Shown: in pieces, positions 45,992-53,928 of the stretch
How the letters are laid out: each line of letters opens with the position of its first letter
How positions within the stretch are numbered: position 1 is the stretch's first letter
Source of the DNA: Candidatus Pacearchaeota archaeon
GTDB lineage: Archaea; Nanobdellota; Nanobdellia; UBA10117; JAFCGI01
Direction of reading: 5' to 3'
DNA length: 64,000 nt
Assembly (NCBI GenBank): GCA_017608235.1
Contig: JAFCGI010000004.1
Location: 1 to 64,000 of the forward strand
Translations under genes and position numbers: made by a program
Notes under the pieces: generated by a model
What the model saw: only the letters and a program-made list of their open reading frames with translations
Told to the model about the DNA's origin: nothing
Databases searched by the model: none

Positions 45992-46675
45992 TTATTTATC
46001 CTCTAAATGAGCTTTAGTTACCTCATAAAATCCAGAATCCCCCATCCATTTCTTCTCAGCTTTATCTATCGCAATCTTTTTCTTAAACAAAGGACAATCC
46101 AAAACAAAAGTTTCAAACTCTCCTCCCTCGCCGCCAGTACACACATAACAAATATTATGTAAATTTAATAGTCTTTCAAAGGTTTCTTGATTTATTTCTT
46201 TACCAAGCCAAGATTCATCTAAACCATATGCAGCAACTCCTGAAAAAATAATTCTAAAACCAAACTTAAGCATTTCCTGCCACATATCTTTAGGTTTTCT
46301 TTTCCAAAGAGGTGCTAAACTTTCTAAGTCAAGCTCTGCACAAAGTCTATCAATCCTTTCTTTTTGATATTTTGAAAATAAAGCTCCAGAAATAATTCCT
46401 TCTATCTCATATTCTTCTTTTGCTTCTTTAAAAGCAGCCTTAAGATCTTCCAATTCTTTTTCTTTCTCTCCTTTTGTAGTTTTAAAAATCAATGGAATCT
46501 TCATAGCTTGAGCTTGCAATTTGACTAGTTCAATGTTTGGAATATGAAACATATATGATTCTGGATTCTCAGATTTAATTGCTATAATCACCTCTATTTC
46601 ATTACCTTTTTTAATCGCTTCATACATTGCAAAGATAGAATCTTTGCCTCCAGAAATCAAAGCTGCTAGTTTCAT
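45992..46675 (-). CDS. Diphthine--ammonia ligase (Dph6-like) PP-loop ATPase
   Basis: A 227-residue PP-loop ATP pyrophosphatase. SGGKDS near the N-terminus binds ATP. The conserved GVAAYGLDESWLG and EGGEFETFVLDCP blocks are those of the Dph6/ATP-binding domain 4 family, which amidates diphthine to diphthamide on elongation factor 2. The ATG at 46675 overlaps the stop of the parvulin gene by 4 nt (ATGA), fixing the start; eight more residues would be added by the upstream start at 46699. Confidence 0.9.
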   Translation of the reverse strand: MKLAALISGGKDSIFAMYEAIKKGNEIEVIIAIKSENPESYMFHIPNIELVKLQAQAMKIPLIFKTTKGEKEKELEDLKAAFKEAKEEYEIEGIISGALFSKYQKERIDRLCAELDLESLAPLWKRKPKDMWQEMLKFGFRIIFSGVAAYGLDESWLGKEINQETFERLLNLHNICYVCTGGEGGEFETFVLDCPLFKKKIAIDKAEKKWMGDSGFYEVTKAHLEDK

Positions 46676-46947
46676 GCTGTTCTTTTGATTATATGCCATC
46701 CAAAGTCTGTTTTCACAGGATCAGAAATTTCTCCCACACTTAATGAAAAAGCCTTAAGCTCAAATGGCCTAACCATCATTCCTCTTCCAAAAAATCCTAA
46801 ATCTCCTCCTTTTTTTCCTGAAGGACACTCAGAATGTTCTTTAGCAAGTTCTTCAAAACTCTCGTCAGCATTTATTCTTTCTAAAATTTCCTTTGCTTTT
46901 TCTTCAGTCTTAACCAAAATATGTGATGCTTTTACTTGATTTACCAT
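46672..46947 (-). CDS. Parvulin-type peptidyl-prolyl isomerase
   Basis: A 91-residue single-domain rotamase: VKASHILVKTEEKAKEIL, SFEELAKEHSECPSGKKGGDLGFFGRGMMVRPFE, and ISDPVKTDFGWHIIK. The two active-site His-containing strands (SHIL, GWHII) are present. There is no signal peptide, so it is cytoplasmic. It is translationally coupled to the Dph6-like ligase and 4 nt downstream of the Cys-cluster gene. Confidence 0.95.
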   Translation of the reverse strand: MVNQVKASHILVKTEEKAKEILERINADESFEELAKEHSECPSGKKGGDLGFFGRGMMVRPFELKAFSLSVGEISDPVKTDFGWHIIKRTA

Positions 46948-46951
46948 CTTC

Positions 46952-47323
46952 TTACTCCATTTTTATTTTAGTATGTTCTTTAATAAACTTAAGAACATCT
47001 TCTCTTGTTTTAAATAAATATTTATAATAATCTCCTTCCCCATACTTCTCACAATCTTCCTGAGTATGTTTCCTGCAAATCTCTGGTCTTTGTTTATATA
47101 TTTTGCATAGCCCTTTATTATTTAGAGCCTTACATTTAGCTAAAATCTCCAAATACCAATCTCCTTCTTCATCTATATACACAGAAATATTTTTATGAAG
47201 CACATACCAAATAATACTTTCAAAATCTTCTTTTTTTTTAGGTTTATCTATCTCTAAAGAGATATATTCACAACATTGTGTACATCCACTACATAATCTC
47301 TTATTTTCTTCATCTAAATTCAT
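46952..47323 (-). CDS. YkgJ-type cysteine-cluster (putative Fe-S/Zn) protein
   Basis: About 123 residues from the ATG at 47323; a TTG two codons upstream is less likely. Cysteine motif CSGCTQCCEYISLEI near the N-terminus and CKALNNKGLCKIYKQRPEIC in the middle match the CxxCxxCC...C...C pattern of the YkgJ/UPF0153 family, which is thought to bind a metal cluster. It heads the small operon with parvulin and Dph6-like genes. Function of the family is unclear. Confidence 0.85.
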   Translation of the reverse strand: MNLDEENKRLCSGCTQCCEYISLEIDKPKKKEDFESIIWYVLHKNISVYIDEEGDWYLEILAKCKALNNKGLCKIYKQRPEICRKHTQEDCEKYGEGDYYKYLFKTREDVLKFIKEHTKIKME

Positions 47324-47391
47324 ACACAAATTCCTAAAATAAGACTTTTTAAAATTAACTCAAATAAGATTTAAGTTCTTCTTTATAGTAT

Positions 47392-47493
47392 TTAGAATTT
47401 AGAATCATCTGAACTTATAGAACTTAAACAAATCTCTGCGATTCTTCTTTCTTCTTCAGGCATATCAGAAACTAAATCCACTATATCTTTCAT
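47392..47493 (-). CDS. 33-residue leaderless small protein
   Basis: Minus-strand ORF of 33 residues (MKDIVDLVSDMPEEERRIAEICLSS at its core, written partly: MKDIVDLV ... EEERRIAEI). A TATA box (ctttatattttt, about 47514-47523) is centred 26 nt before the ATG, the ideal spacing for a leaderless transcript. It lies in the 332-nt gap between the Cys-cluster and DEAD-box genes. The remainder of the gap has a doubtful 31-codon plus-strand ORF at 47580. Confidence 0.45.
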   Translation of the reverse strand: MKDIVDLVSDMPEEERRIAEICLSSISSDDSKF

Positions 47494-47661
47494 CTATCAA
47501 CATCTAATCCATAAAAATATAAAGATTTGCATAATATAAAAAATAATTTTTTAAAATTACAGCAGATCTCAATATAGATATGAAAATTCTCAAACAAGAT
47601 TTTTTAGCAATAGAATTAATGAAATCTAAATATGACATTAACAATAAATTATCTAAACATT

Positions 47662-48891
47662 CTAAAAGTTCTTAGATCTTTTCCTGTGATCTGAGTTAGA
47701 TCTTTTCTTATTCTTAAATCTACTCTTAGAAAATCTACCATTTCCAAAACGTCTAGGTCTATTCATTCTAGCATCAAATCTTAGCCTTGGAAAGCTTTCT
47801 TTAGGAAGTACATTAATATCTAACCCATATCTATTAATAATATTTGTAAATATAGGATGATCATCACTAGTTAACAAAGTAATTGCTTTTCCACATTCCC
47901 CAGCCCTAGCAGTTCTTCCAACTCTATGAATATATTCTTGAGGATCTTGTGGTAAATCATAATTAAATACATGAGTTACATCTCTAATGTCTAATCCTCT
48001 AGCAGCCACAGCTGAAGCTACTAATACTTCTGAACCATTCTTATTAAAATTCTCAATAACTTTTAATCTCTTATTTTGCTGCATCTTACCATGAATCATA
48101 TCAGTTTCAATTCCTTGCTTTCTAAGATTCTTTACAACAATTTCTACAGTGGTTCTCTTAGAACAAAAAATAATTGCTTTTTCTGCGCTCTCTTTCTTTA
48201 GTAAATGAACTAATAATGAAAATTTCTCACTAGAAGAAATATCATAATAATATTGCTCCAAAAAATCTTCTTTAACTTGTACTTCACCTTTAATTACTTC
48301 AGGATTACTTGTATAGTTTTTCTTAAGTCTACCAATTTCATCTGAAACTGTAGCTCCAAATAATAAAACTTGACGATCTCTAGGCATCTTATTAAGAATC
48401 TTGCATACATCTTCAATAAATCCCATTTCCACCATCTTATCTGCTTCATCCAAAACCACACACTTAATCTTACTAAGATTAATAGTTCCTCTTTCTACAT
48501 GATCTAAAATCCTTCCAGGCGTTCCTACAGCAATATCCGCAATCCTAAGTTTATCTATTTGAGGATTTATTGCTACGCCACCAAAAATAGTTGCAAAATT
48601 TTTTTTACAATATTTACTAACCTTTTTTAATTCATTAGAAATCTGAACTGCTAATTCTCTTGTTGGCCCAAGAATCAATACTTGTAGGCCTTCTTTATGC
48701 TTAGTATTTTCAAGTATAGGAATTCCGAATGCTAAGGTTTTTCCAGATCCAGTCTTAGAAATACCTACAACATCTCTGCCTTCTAAGGCAAAAGGTATTG
48801 TCATTTTCTGAATATCTGTTGGTTTTGTAATATTTTGCTCTTCTAGAGCTCTAATTGTTTCTGTTTTTACATTTAATGATTCAAATGTCAT
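47662..48891 (-). CDS. DEAD-box RNA helicase
   Basis: A 409-residue SF2 RNA helicase with all core motifs: Q-motif near residue 23, Walker A SKTGSGKT, PTRELA, TPGRILD, DEAD (VLDEADKM), SAT variant GAT (LLFGATVS), ARGLDIRD and HRVGRTARAGECG. The last 40 residues are Arg/Lys/Asn/Ser-rich (RPRRFGNGRFSKSRFKNKKR), an RNA-binding tail. An AAAGGAG ribosome binding site lies about 9 nt before the ATG. It is probably an RNA-remodelling or cold-response helicase. Confidence 0.95.
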   Translation of the reverse strand: MTFESLNVKTETIRALEEQNITKPTDIQKMTIPFALEGRDVVGISKTGSGKTLAFGIPILENTKHKEGLQVLILGPTRELAVQISNELKKVSKYCKKNFATIFGGVAINPQIDKLRIADIAVGTPGRILDHVERGTINLSKIKCVVLDEADKMVEMGFIEDVCKILNKMPRDRQVLLFGATVSDEIGRLKKNYTSNPEVIKGEVQVKEDFLEQYYYDISSSEKFSLLVHLLKKESAEKAIIFCSKRTTVEIVVKNLRKQGIETDMIHGKMQQNKRLKVIENFNKNGSEVLVASAVAARGLDIRDVTHVFNYDLPQDPQEYIHRVGRTARAGECGKAITLLTSDDHPIFTNIINRYGLDINVLPKESFPRLRFDARMNRPRRFGNGRFSKSRFKNKKRSNSDHRKRSKNF

Positions 48892-49271
48892 TTTCTATCT
48901 CCTTTGGAAAAATAAACCACTTCTCAAAAACCAAAATCGAAGTTAAACTCCAAATCCAATGGAATTAAAGTGAAACAGAATGAGCATAAGTATAAGTTAT
49001 CTCTCTGTCTCGTACCGGTTTTCTTTTTCTATTTTGTTACTAAAAATAAGTAAAAATCAACCCTATATAAGTGTTTCTAATTCAACTTTTTATCTTTATT
49101 ACTTATCTATTTTTAAGAAGAATCTAATAAGTTTAATCTCCATAAAATAGCTTAGTATTAAAATATATTAGTAGTATAAATTTAACAAATCCATAATTCA
49201 CCATCATATTTTAAGAAAAAATATTTTTTAAATAGAAATGCTTAAATAAACAACTCTCGCTTCTAGAACTA
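48892..49271. other. 380-nt intergenic region between divergent genes
   Basis: No gene or clear hairpin is visible. On the minus side it supplies an SD-led leader for the DEAD-box gene, longer than the leaderless norm of this window. On the plus side a TATA box (tgcttaaataaac, about 49237-49249) lies about 27 nt before the ATG at 49272. The central 150 nt has no assignable content. Confidence 0.5.
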
Positions 49272-49784
49272 ATGAAAAATAGATTAGTTGGTTTTTTAAT
49301 TTTGGGAATTGCTACCGCTATGGGAATTATAATTGCTATATTTAATAATGCTTTAGGAGAAATAGTAAATACTGCATGCGCTCACGGATCCAAATGTCCA
49401 ATGTGGGGCACATTAAAATTCCATACAAATATTAGCATGCTAATAATGGGATTTGTATATTTAATTGGAATATATTTAATGTTTTCGGGAAGATTTAATA
49501 ATATAACTAAAAAAGTTGAATCTAAAGAAAAAAAACAAATAGGATTCAAGGAAATATCAAAAGATCAATATAAGACCATTTTTAATACTCTAGATGAAGA
49601 TGAAAAAATAGTTTTAGAAAAAATAATAGATTTTCAAGGAACAATCTTTCAATCAGAATTAGTAGATAAAACAGGCCTTAATAAAGTAAAAATAACAAGA
49701 ATTCTTGATAAACTAGAAGGTCGTAATATTTTGGAAAGACGACGTCGCGGCATGACTAATATCGTAATTCTCAAACATAAATAA
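49272..49784 (+). CDS. Membrane-tethered winged-helix regulator
   Basis: A 170-residue protein. Two hydrophobic helices (about 7-28 and 55-72) flank a short loop with two cysteines (NTACAHGSKCPMW). After a basic linker, residues about 95-168 form a MarR/Lrp-like winged helix (DEKIVLEKIIDFQGTIFQSELVDKTGL, ITRILDKLEGRNILERRRRGM). This is a known archaeal architecture for membrane-bound DNA-binding proteins. The external Cys pair might sense redox or metal. The Cys-rich secreted peptide gene follows 67 nt later. Confidence 0.8.
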   Translation: MKNRLVGFLILGIATAMGIIIAIFNNALGEIVNTACAHGSKCPMWGTLKFHTNISMLIMGFVYLIGIYLMFSGRFNNITKKVESKEKKQIGFKEISKDQYKTIFNTLDEDEKIVLEKIIDFQGTIFQSELVDKTGLNKVKITRILDKLEGRNILERRRRGMTNIVILKHK

Positions 49785-49851
49785 AGTTATGAAACTAGTT
49801 TCATACTAATACATAATAGCTGTTTCATTCTTATATATATTTGGTGATATA

Positions 49852-50097
49852 ATGACTACCAAAAAAAATAAAACAAATTTAATTACAATAACTGCAATAG
49901 CTAGTATATCTTTAATCTTACTATCTGTGGCAGTTATAGCAACAGAGCTTTCACAAGCAGAAGATACTTCCTTGCAAAGTGAAGATCTAATAGAAAACTG
50001 TAACAATCCAAATTCTTGTACTTCTGCAAAGAATTGTGGATCTCCAACTTGTGGGATTGTAACTGGAGAAAGTATTGATTGTAATTGTGGAAAATAA
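49852..50097 (+). CDS. Small exported/anchored cysteine-rich protein
   Basis: An 81-residue protein with an N-terminal hydrophobic helix (about 10-31, ITITAIASISLILLSVAVIA), then a short acidic spacer. The last 33 residues hold six cysteines (CNNPNSC, NCGSPTC, DCNCGK), probably disulfide-bonded or metal-binding outside the cell. A ggtgat element lies 5 nt before the ATG. Placed after the tethered regulator, it may be its target or ligand-binding partner; unrecognised family. Confidence 0.65.
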   Translation: MTTKKNKTNLITITAIASISLILLSVAVIATELSQAEDTSLQSEDLIENCNNPNSCTSAKNCGSPTCGIVTGESIDCNCGK

Positions 50098-50119
50098 CCT
50101 CAAAACATATGAAATATTT

Positions 50120-50878
50120 TTAAATTTTTTTTCTCTTTTTAATTTTTTTATGTTTCCCAAACCCATAACTAAAAATAGGCTTTTTTATATTCCCAAAAAG
50201 GATATAATGTGCTCCCGCAAATAGATATTTAAGCATAAATTTCATTCTTCCTTCAGCTTCTATTCTTCTTACAGATACTCCAATTCTTAAATGCTTAAGC
50301 ATTCCAAATTTTGCATTTCTTGAAGCTCTTTCAACAAAATCTACATCCTCTGCAAACTTAATACTTTCATCAAAGCCATTAGTAATATCAAACAACTCTT
50401 TTGTACTAAATATACAAAAACCAGGAGCTATTGGACTAATAGGTGCTGCAGCAACCATAGCTGCATTTCCAAATTTATGCATCATTTTATCTATAACATA
50501 ATCACTCATTGCATCTACTTTCGTAGTTGCCACACCCAATCTTCGCATTCGAAACTCTGAAATTCCAATCTTTAGAAATCTAGGACCAATAGATACATCA
50601 GAATCCAAAAACAACAAATATTTCCCTATTGCATTATTTGCTCCAATATTTCTTGCTCTGCCAACACCTTTTTTCTTTTCAAATATAAATCTTATATTAA
50701 GTCTTTTTCTATATTTTCTAGCAACTCTCTTTGTATTATCCTTTGATCCACCATCTACTATAACTACTTCAAATTTCTTATATTTTTGTTTAGATAGATC
50801 AAAAAGCAATCTATCTATTTCCTCCTCCTCATTCAAAGTTGGAATTATTACTGATGTTTCAATCTTTTTTTTCAGCAT
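50120..50878 (-). CDS. Family 2 glycosyltransferase
   Basis: A 252-residue GT-A fold enzyme: SVIIPTLNEEEEI at the N-terminus, VVIVDGGSKDNT for nucleotide binding, GVGRARNIGANNA, and the metal-binding LFLDSDVSI (DxD). The C-terminal helical part ends in a highly basic tail (GFGKHKKIKKRKKI) and lacks clear membrane helices. It would add sugars to lipids or surface glycoproteins, which suits the many NxS/T-rich surface proteins nearby. Acceptor unknown. Confidence 0.9.
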   Translation of the reverse strand: MLKKKIETSVIIPTLNEEEEIDRLLFDLSKQKYKKFEVVIVDGGSKDNTKRVARKYRKRLNIRFIFEKKKGVGRARNIGANNAIGKYLLFLDSDVSIGPRFLKIGISEFRMRRLGVATTKVDAMSDYVIDKMMHKFGNAAMVAAAPISPIAPGFCIFSTKELFDITNGFDESIKFAEDVDFVERASRNAKFGMLKHLRIGVSVRRIEAEGRMKFMLKYLFAGAHYILFGNIKKPIFSYGFGKHKKIKKRKKI

Positions 50879-50951
50879 TTTCTCTTTAATATTTTCCGAA
50901 TCTAATTTTAAGGATTTATAAAATTATTCATAAGATATAAACACCATAAAT

Positions 50952-51229
50952 TCATTTTTGACAAATAACAGAAATAGCTTTATACTCGCCCCAACTTACA
51001 GGCCAAACAATTTTAAAAATCTCTTTTATAGTAATTTTTTTCAAATAAAGCCTTAATTTCTTTTTACACTCATAACTTAATAATACTGTTACCCTATCTT
51101 TTTTAACAACTGAGCGATCTTAGAATATAATTTAATAATTTCCTCTTCCATAAAATAACTACTCTTCCCAAGCGCACAAACACTTATAATAGCAGCCTCT
51201 ACTGTATTATATCCCTTATCTTGCTCCAT
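50952..51229 (-). pseudogene. Frameshifted small gene (about 90 codons)
   Basis: Two minus-strand frames join into one plausible protein. The first, from the ATG at 51229, reads MEQDKGYNTVEAAIISVCALGK...KIAQ and stops at 51089. The second frame, open through the same region, continues VVKKDRVTVLLSYECKKKLRLYL...KAISVICQK and stops at 50952. The switch occurs at or near a run of six or seven A residues (gttaaaaaagat). The simplest reading is a one-base indel in an A-run, real or from sequencing; programmed frameshifting is less likely. Family unknown. Confidence 0.45.
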
Positions 51230-51330
51230 ATAAACTAATATCAAACATGATTAATCTTCCAATACTTCTTACTATTTATACAATAAAAATAAAAAATAAG
51301 ATAAGAATCTTTTAGACAAAAAATATCGAA

Positions 51331-51457
51331 TGCGTCGACCGGGATTCGAACCCGGGCCATTAGCTTTCTTTGGTTCTTCTTGGTGCTTCTTTGACGAAGC
51401 TTTTTTTCTAAAAAGACTCCTTGGAAGGCTAAGGTCATACCACTAGACTATCGACGC
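51331..51457 (-). tRNA. tRNA-Gly(UCC) with 56-nt intron
   Basis: Read on the minus strand: acceptor GCGTCGA pairs with TCGACGC; D arm GTCTAGTGGTATGACC; anticodon stem TTAGC/GCTAA with loop CTTCCAA (anticodon TCC); T arm CCGGG-TTCGAAT-CCCGG; discriminator A; no encoded CCA. About 56 nt of A-rich intron separate the anticodon loop from the 3' half of the anticodon stem, at the usual archaeal position 37/38, implying removal by the splicing endonuclease. The mature length is 71 nt. Confidence 0.93.
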
Positions 51458-51529
51458 ATAATAAAAATCTAGATTTTTTAATTTATAAAACTACCTTTTT
51501 AGGGTTCTGTTAATTTACTGTTGATAATA

Positions 51530-51850
51530 AATATTAAAATTCTTCTTTTTTCTTATCCTTTAAAAGAAATAATCTAAAATCCATATTTTTCAACATCTTC
51601 TTTTGGCCAGATATTTATATTTTTAGTTTTGCTAATATAAGTAATAAGTAACTTTTTTCTCAATTATTTTAACATTTTTTTAGTTTTTTGGATTCTATTC
51701 TTACAAAATCAAAATATCTCTTCATTGCGTTCCCAATCTGAAAGATGAAGCTCATAAATACTAAGCACAATTAGAAATACTATAATATAACTGTTATGTG
51801 TTTTTTCTGCAAGAAAAATACTAAAGCAAAGCCTAGACACAGTATAATAT
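51530..51850 (-). pseudogene. Decayed coding sequence downstream of tRNA-Gly
   Basis: The minus strand of this 405-nt gap (51460-51864) contains coding-like runs in several frames: a hydrophobic stretch and ELHLSDWERNEEIF, then RYFDFVRIESKKLKK, then NINIWPKEDVEKYGF, then RLFLLKDKKKEEF. They are separated by stops or frame changes. No single ORF survives. It looks like a degraded gene of about 100 codons, unidentified. Confidence 0.3.
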
Positions 51851-51864
51851 AAGAACTCCTGTCA

Positions 51865-52278
51865 TTAAATCTCATCTTCATTGAAGACTTTAATATTATT
51901 CTTTTTAAGAATTCTTGCAAATACACCATCACCATCAATTAATCTTCCAGAAAAAGTACCATCATAGATCTTGCCAGAACCACAAGAAGGTGATTTTGCT
52001 TTTAGAATTGCTTCATCACAATTTGAAAGTAAAGCTATTTTTAATGCTTCTTCTGCTCCTCTTTTAAATTGAGCAGTAACATCATCCCCTGTTTTAGTAA
52101 AAACTTTATTATCTTTCTGTTCAGCAGGAGTTCTTGGTGTAGTTAAACCTCCTAATTGTTCTGGGCAGACAGGAATTGCTTTACCTTGCTTTACTAATTC
52201 AATTACTTTCTGACAAGGTCGCGCTTCATCTTTATAATTACATTTAATTCCCGCTAAACAGGCACTTACGATTTTCAT
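51865..52278 (-). CDS. DUF523 family protein
   Basis: A 137-residue protein with the DUF523 signatures: VSACLAGIKCNYK at the start, PVCPEQLGGLTTPRTPAE in the middle and LKAKSPSCGSGKIYDGTFSG near residues 93-112. Four conserved cysteines suggest a metal or Fe-S site, but the family is uncharacterised. Widely found in bacteria, so transfer is possible; it sits in the patch with other foreign-looking genes. Confidence 0.9.
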   Translation of the reverse strand: MKIVSACLAGIKCNYKDEARPCQKVIELVKQGKAIPVCPEQLGGLTTPRTPAEQKDNKVFTKTGDDVTAQFKRGAEEALKIALLSNCDEAILKAKSPSCGSGKIYDGTFSGRLIDGDGVFARILKKNNIKVFNEDEI

Positions 52279-52323
52279 AATAATAAATATAAAATTAATT
52301 AATATTTAAAATGTTCGCAAAGG

Positions 52324-52767
52324 TTAGGCTTTGAGTAAGTCCAACAAATACTTAGATATTAAATCTACTTTTTCTTTACGATCAATAAATTCATAGAATT
52401 TTTTAGCATATTCAAGAGGTAAAATAGGAATTCTCAAACCATTCCAAAAGATTTTTTCAGTTTTATTAAACATGTCTAATTCTCTGTCGCCATAAGAATT
52501 AATTTCAATTTCAAAATTATTAATATCACAAACTATTGAGTAACCATTTATTTTTTGACTAAAAAAATCTTTGACAATATATTTCTTCAAGGCATTTCTA
52601 AAAACCTCAATACCTTCATCATTTGTAGTAATATCTAAATCTTGAACTGAGACTTCAACACCCTGAATTTTAAGATTTGCACTTCCTTCAAGTCTCCAAA
52701 TAAATTCTTTGCCTTGAAGACTATTTAAAATAATTTGTAAAATTTCTTTAATATTTTGCTCATCCAT
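52324..52767 (-). CDS. Nucleotidyltransferase-fold protein
   Basis: A 147-residue protein with a nucleotidyltransferase-like core: FIWRLEGSANLKIQGV (GS motif) followed by VQDLDITTN (DxD) and a third acidic position in FEIEINSYGDRE. The layout resembles lincosamide-type or AbiEii-like nucleotidyltransferases of this size. The C-terminus is helical (LEYAKKFYEFIDRKEKVDLISKYLL). It lies beside the hairpin-rich stretch and may belong to a transferred segment. Confidence 0.7.
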   Translation of the reverse strand: MDEQNIKEILQIILNSLQGKEFIWRLEGSANLKIQGVEVSVQDLDITTNDEGIEVFRNALKKYIVKDFFSQKINGYSIVCDINNFEIEINSYGDRELDMFNKTEKIFWNGLRIPILPLEYAKKFYEFIDRKEKVDLISKYLLDLLKA

Positions 52768-52849
52768 AATTCTAAAAAATTCTTTTAGCTATATAAAGTT
52801 TCTCAAGAGGGCTGACCGAGTAATATTGTATGTAACATCGGAACTTAAC

Positions 52850-53030
52850 AAAGTTTGATTTTCCCTCGTGAAGCGAAGCGGAACAGAGCTGGAAAATCAA
52901 ATTTGGAAAAATGCCGAGCGGAGGTATTTCTCTGATAATCCCTGTTATAAGAGAGTGAGGAGCGCAGCGTGGCACCGAACGAAGTGGAGTGAGTTGAGAA
53001 AGAGGGTGTTCATCAAGCACGAAGTGCCAT
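52850..53030. other. Hairpin-dense, GC-richer intergenic stretch (candidate structured RNA or mobile remnant)
   Basis: Several consecutive inverted repeats are visible: TTTGATTTTCC (52854-52864) with GGAAAATCAAA (52891-52901), perfect over 11 bp; AAATGCC/GGTATTT (52909-52929); TCTCTGATAA/TTATAAGAGA (52929-52954, one mismatch); TGGCAC/GTGCCA (52970-53029), with GCAC/GTGC (53017-53027) inside. Short GAAGCG/GCAGCG/GAAGTG motifs recur. Composition differs sharply from flanking DNA. No credible ORF is present. It fills most of the 326-nt gap before the methyltransferase. Confidence 0.5.
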
Positions 53031-53056
53031 CAAAATAGATATAAAGATTTGGGGGT

Positions 53057-53072
53057 GTAAATATTTATATAT
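53057..53072 (+). promoter_or_regulatory. TATA box for the methyltransferase gene
   Basis: An atatttatatataact stretch lies about 22-37 nt before the ATG at 53094, the spacing expected for a leaderless archaeal message. Confidence 0.55.
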
Positions 53073-53093
53073 AACTTAATAATTCAGTTTATT

Positions 53094-53792
53094 ATGTCTC
53101 AATATGATAAATTTGCTAAAGAATATATTGCTATGCGAAGCAATATGTTTAAAAAGAATATGAATGCAGAGTTTCCTATGATGCTCCAATTGTTAGGGAA
53201 TATCAAAGGTAAAAAATTATTGGATTTAGGTTGTGGTTTTGGAGACTATGCGAAAGTTTATTCTGAAAAAGGAACTATTGTTACGGCAGTTGATAATTCA
53301 AAAAAAGAGATTGAACATGCACAAAAACTAAACATTCCAAATACTAAATTTATGGTTTTTGACATCACAAATAAATTTCCATTTAAGGATTCAAGCTTTG
53401 ATGTCATTACATCAAGTTTAGTTTTTGATCATTTAGAAGATTTGAAATCTCTTTTTCAAGAATGTAATCGAGTTTTGAAGAATAAGGGCGTAATGGTTTT
53501 TTCAGTAACAAATCCTGTATTTTATCAAGAAAAAAGCATAGTCGGAAAAATTAAGATTTTTGGAAAGAAAATAATTTTTGGGAATTACTTCGAAAGAAGA
53601 AAGATTGTAAGAAAATGGGGTGGAACTGCAACAATGGAACATTATCATAAACCATTAGAAGATTATTTCTCTGCATTCTTAGAAAATGGATTTGAATTAT
53701 TAAGTTTTAGAGAACCACAACCAAAAACAAAAAAGATAACTTGGCATTGTAAAAATCCAACGTTTTTGGTGTTCAAGTTAAAGAAGCGATAA
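53094..53792 (+). CDS. SAM-dependent class I methyltransferase
   Basis: A 232-residue Rossmann methyltransferase: motif I LLDLGCGFGDYAK near residue 43, acidic post-I TAVDNSKKEIEHA, motif II/III DVITSSLVFDHLEDL and KNKGVMVFSVTNPVF (post-motif loop). This is the methyltransf_11/UbiE-like fold with no DNA-methylase NPPY motif, so a small-molecule, lipid or protein substrate is likely. It lies between the hairpin-rich stretch and a ruined integrase, suggesting cargo of a past insertion. Confidence 0.88.
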   Translation: MSQYDKFAKEYIAMRSNMFKKNMNAEFPMMLQLLGNIKGKKLLDLGCGFGDYAKVYSEKGTIVTAVDNSKKEIEHAQKLNIPNTKFMVFDITNKFPFKDSSFDVITSSLVFDHLEDLKSLFQECNRVLKNKGVMVFSVTNPVFYQEKSIVGKIKIFGKKIIFGNYFERRKIVRKWGGTATMEHYHKPLEDYFSAFLENGFELLSFREPQPKTKKITWHCKNPTFLVFKLKKR

Positions 53793-53928
53793 AGCCCCCA
53801 AGTCCTTCAATTTTTAGTCCTCTTTCTCAATTGCAATTAACAACTATTAAACAAAATAAATATTCACTAAATAGAATAATTCAAGACAGAAAACGAGATT
53901 TTATAAATTAATTCTCAGTAATAAATAA

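Noticed and set aside
47580-47675. 31-codon plus-strand ORF (MKILKQDFLAIEL...)
   Set aside because: It overlaps the 3' end of the DEAD-box gene, with no RBS and only weak promoter sequence; not enough support.
51241-51438. 65-codon minus-strand ORF
   Set aside because: It runs through the tRNA-Gly gene and its intron; the tRNA explains the sequence.
52772-53020. 82-codon minus-strand ORF in the hairpin-rich stretch
   Set aside because: Composition follows the inverted repeats rather than coding bias; no domain or RBS is visible.
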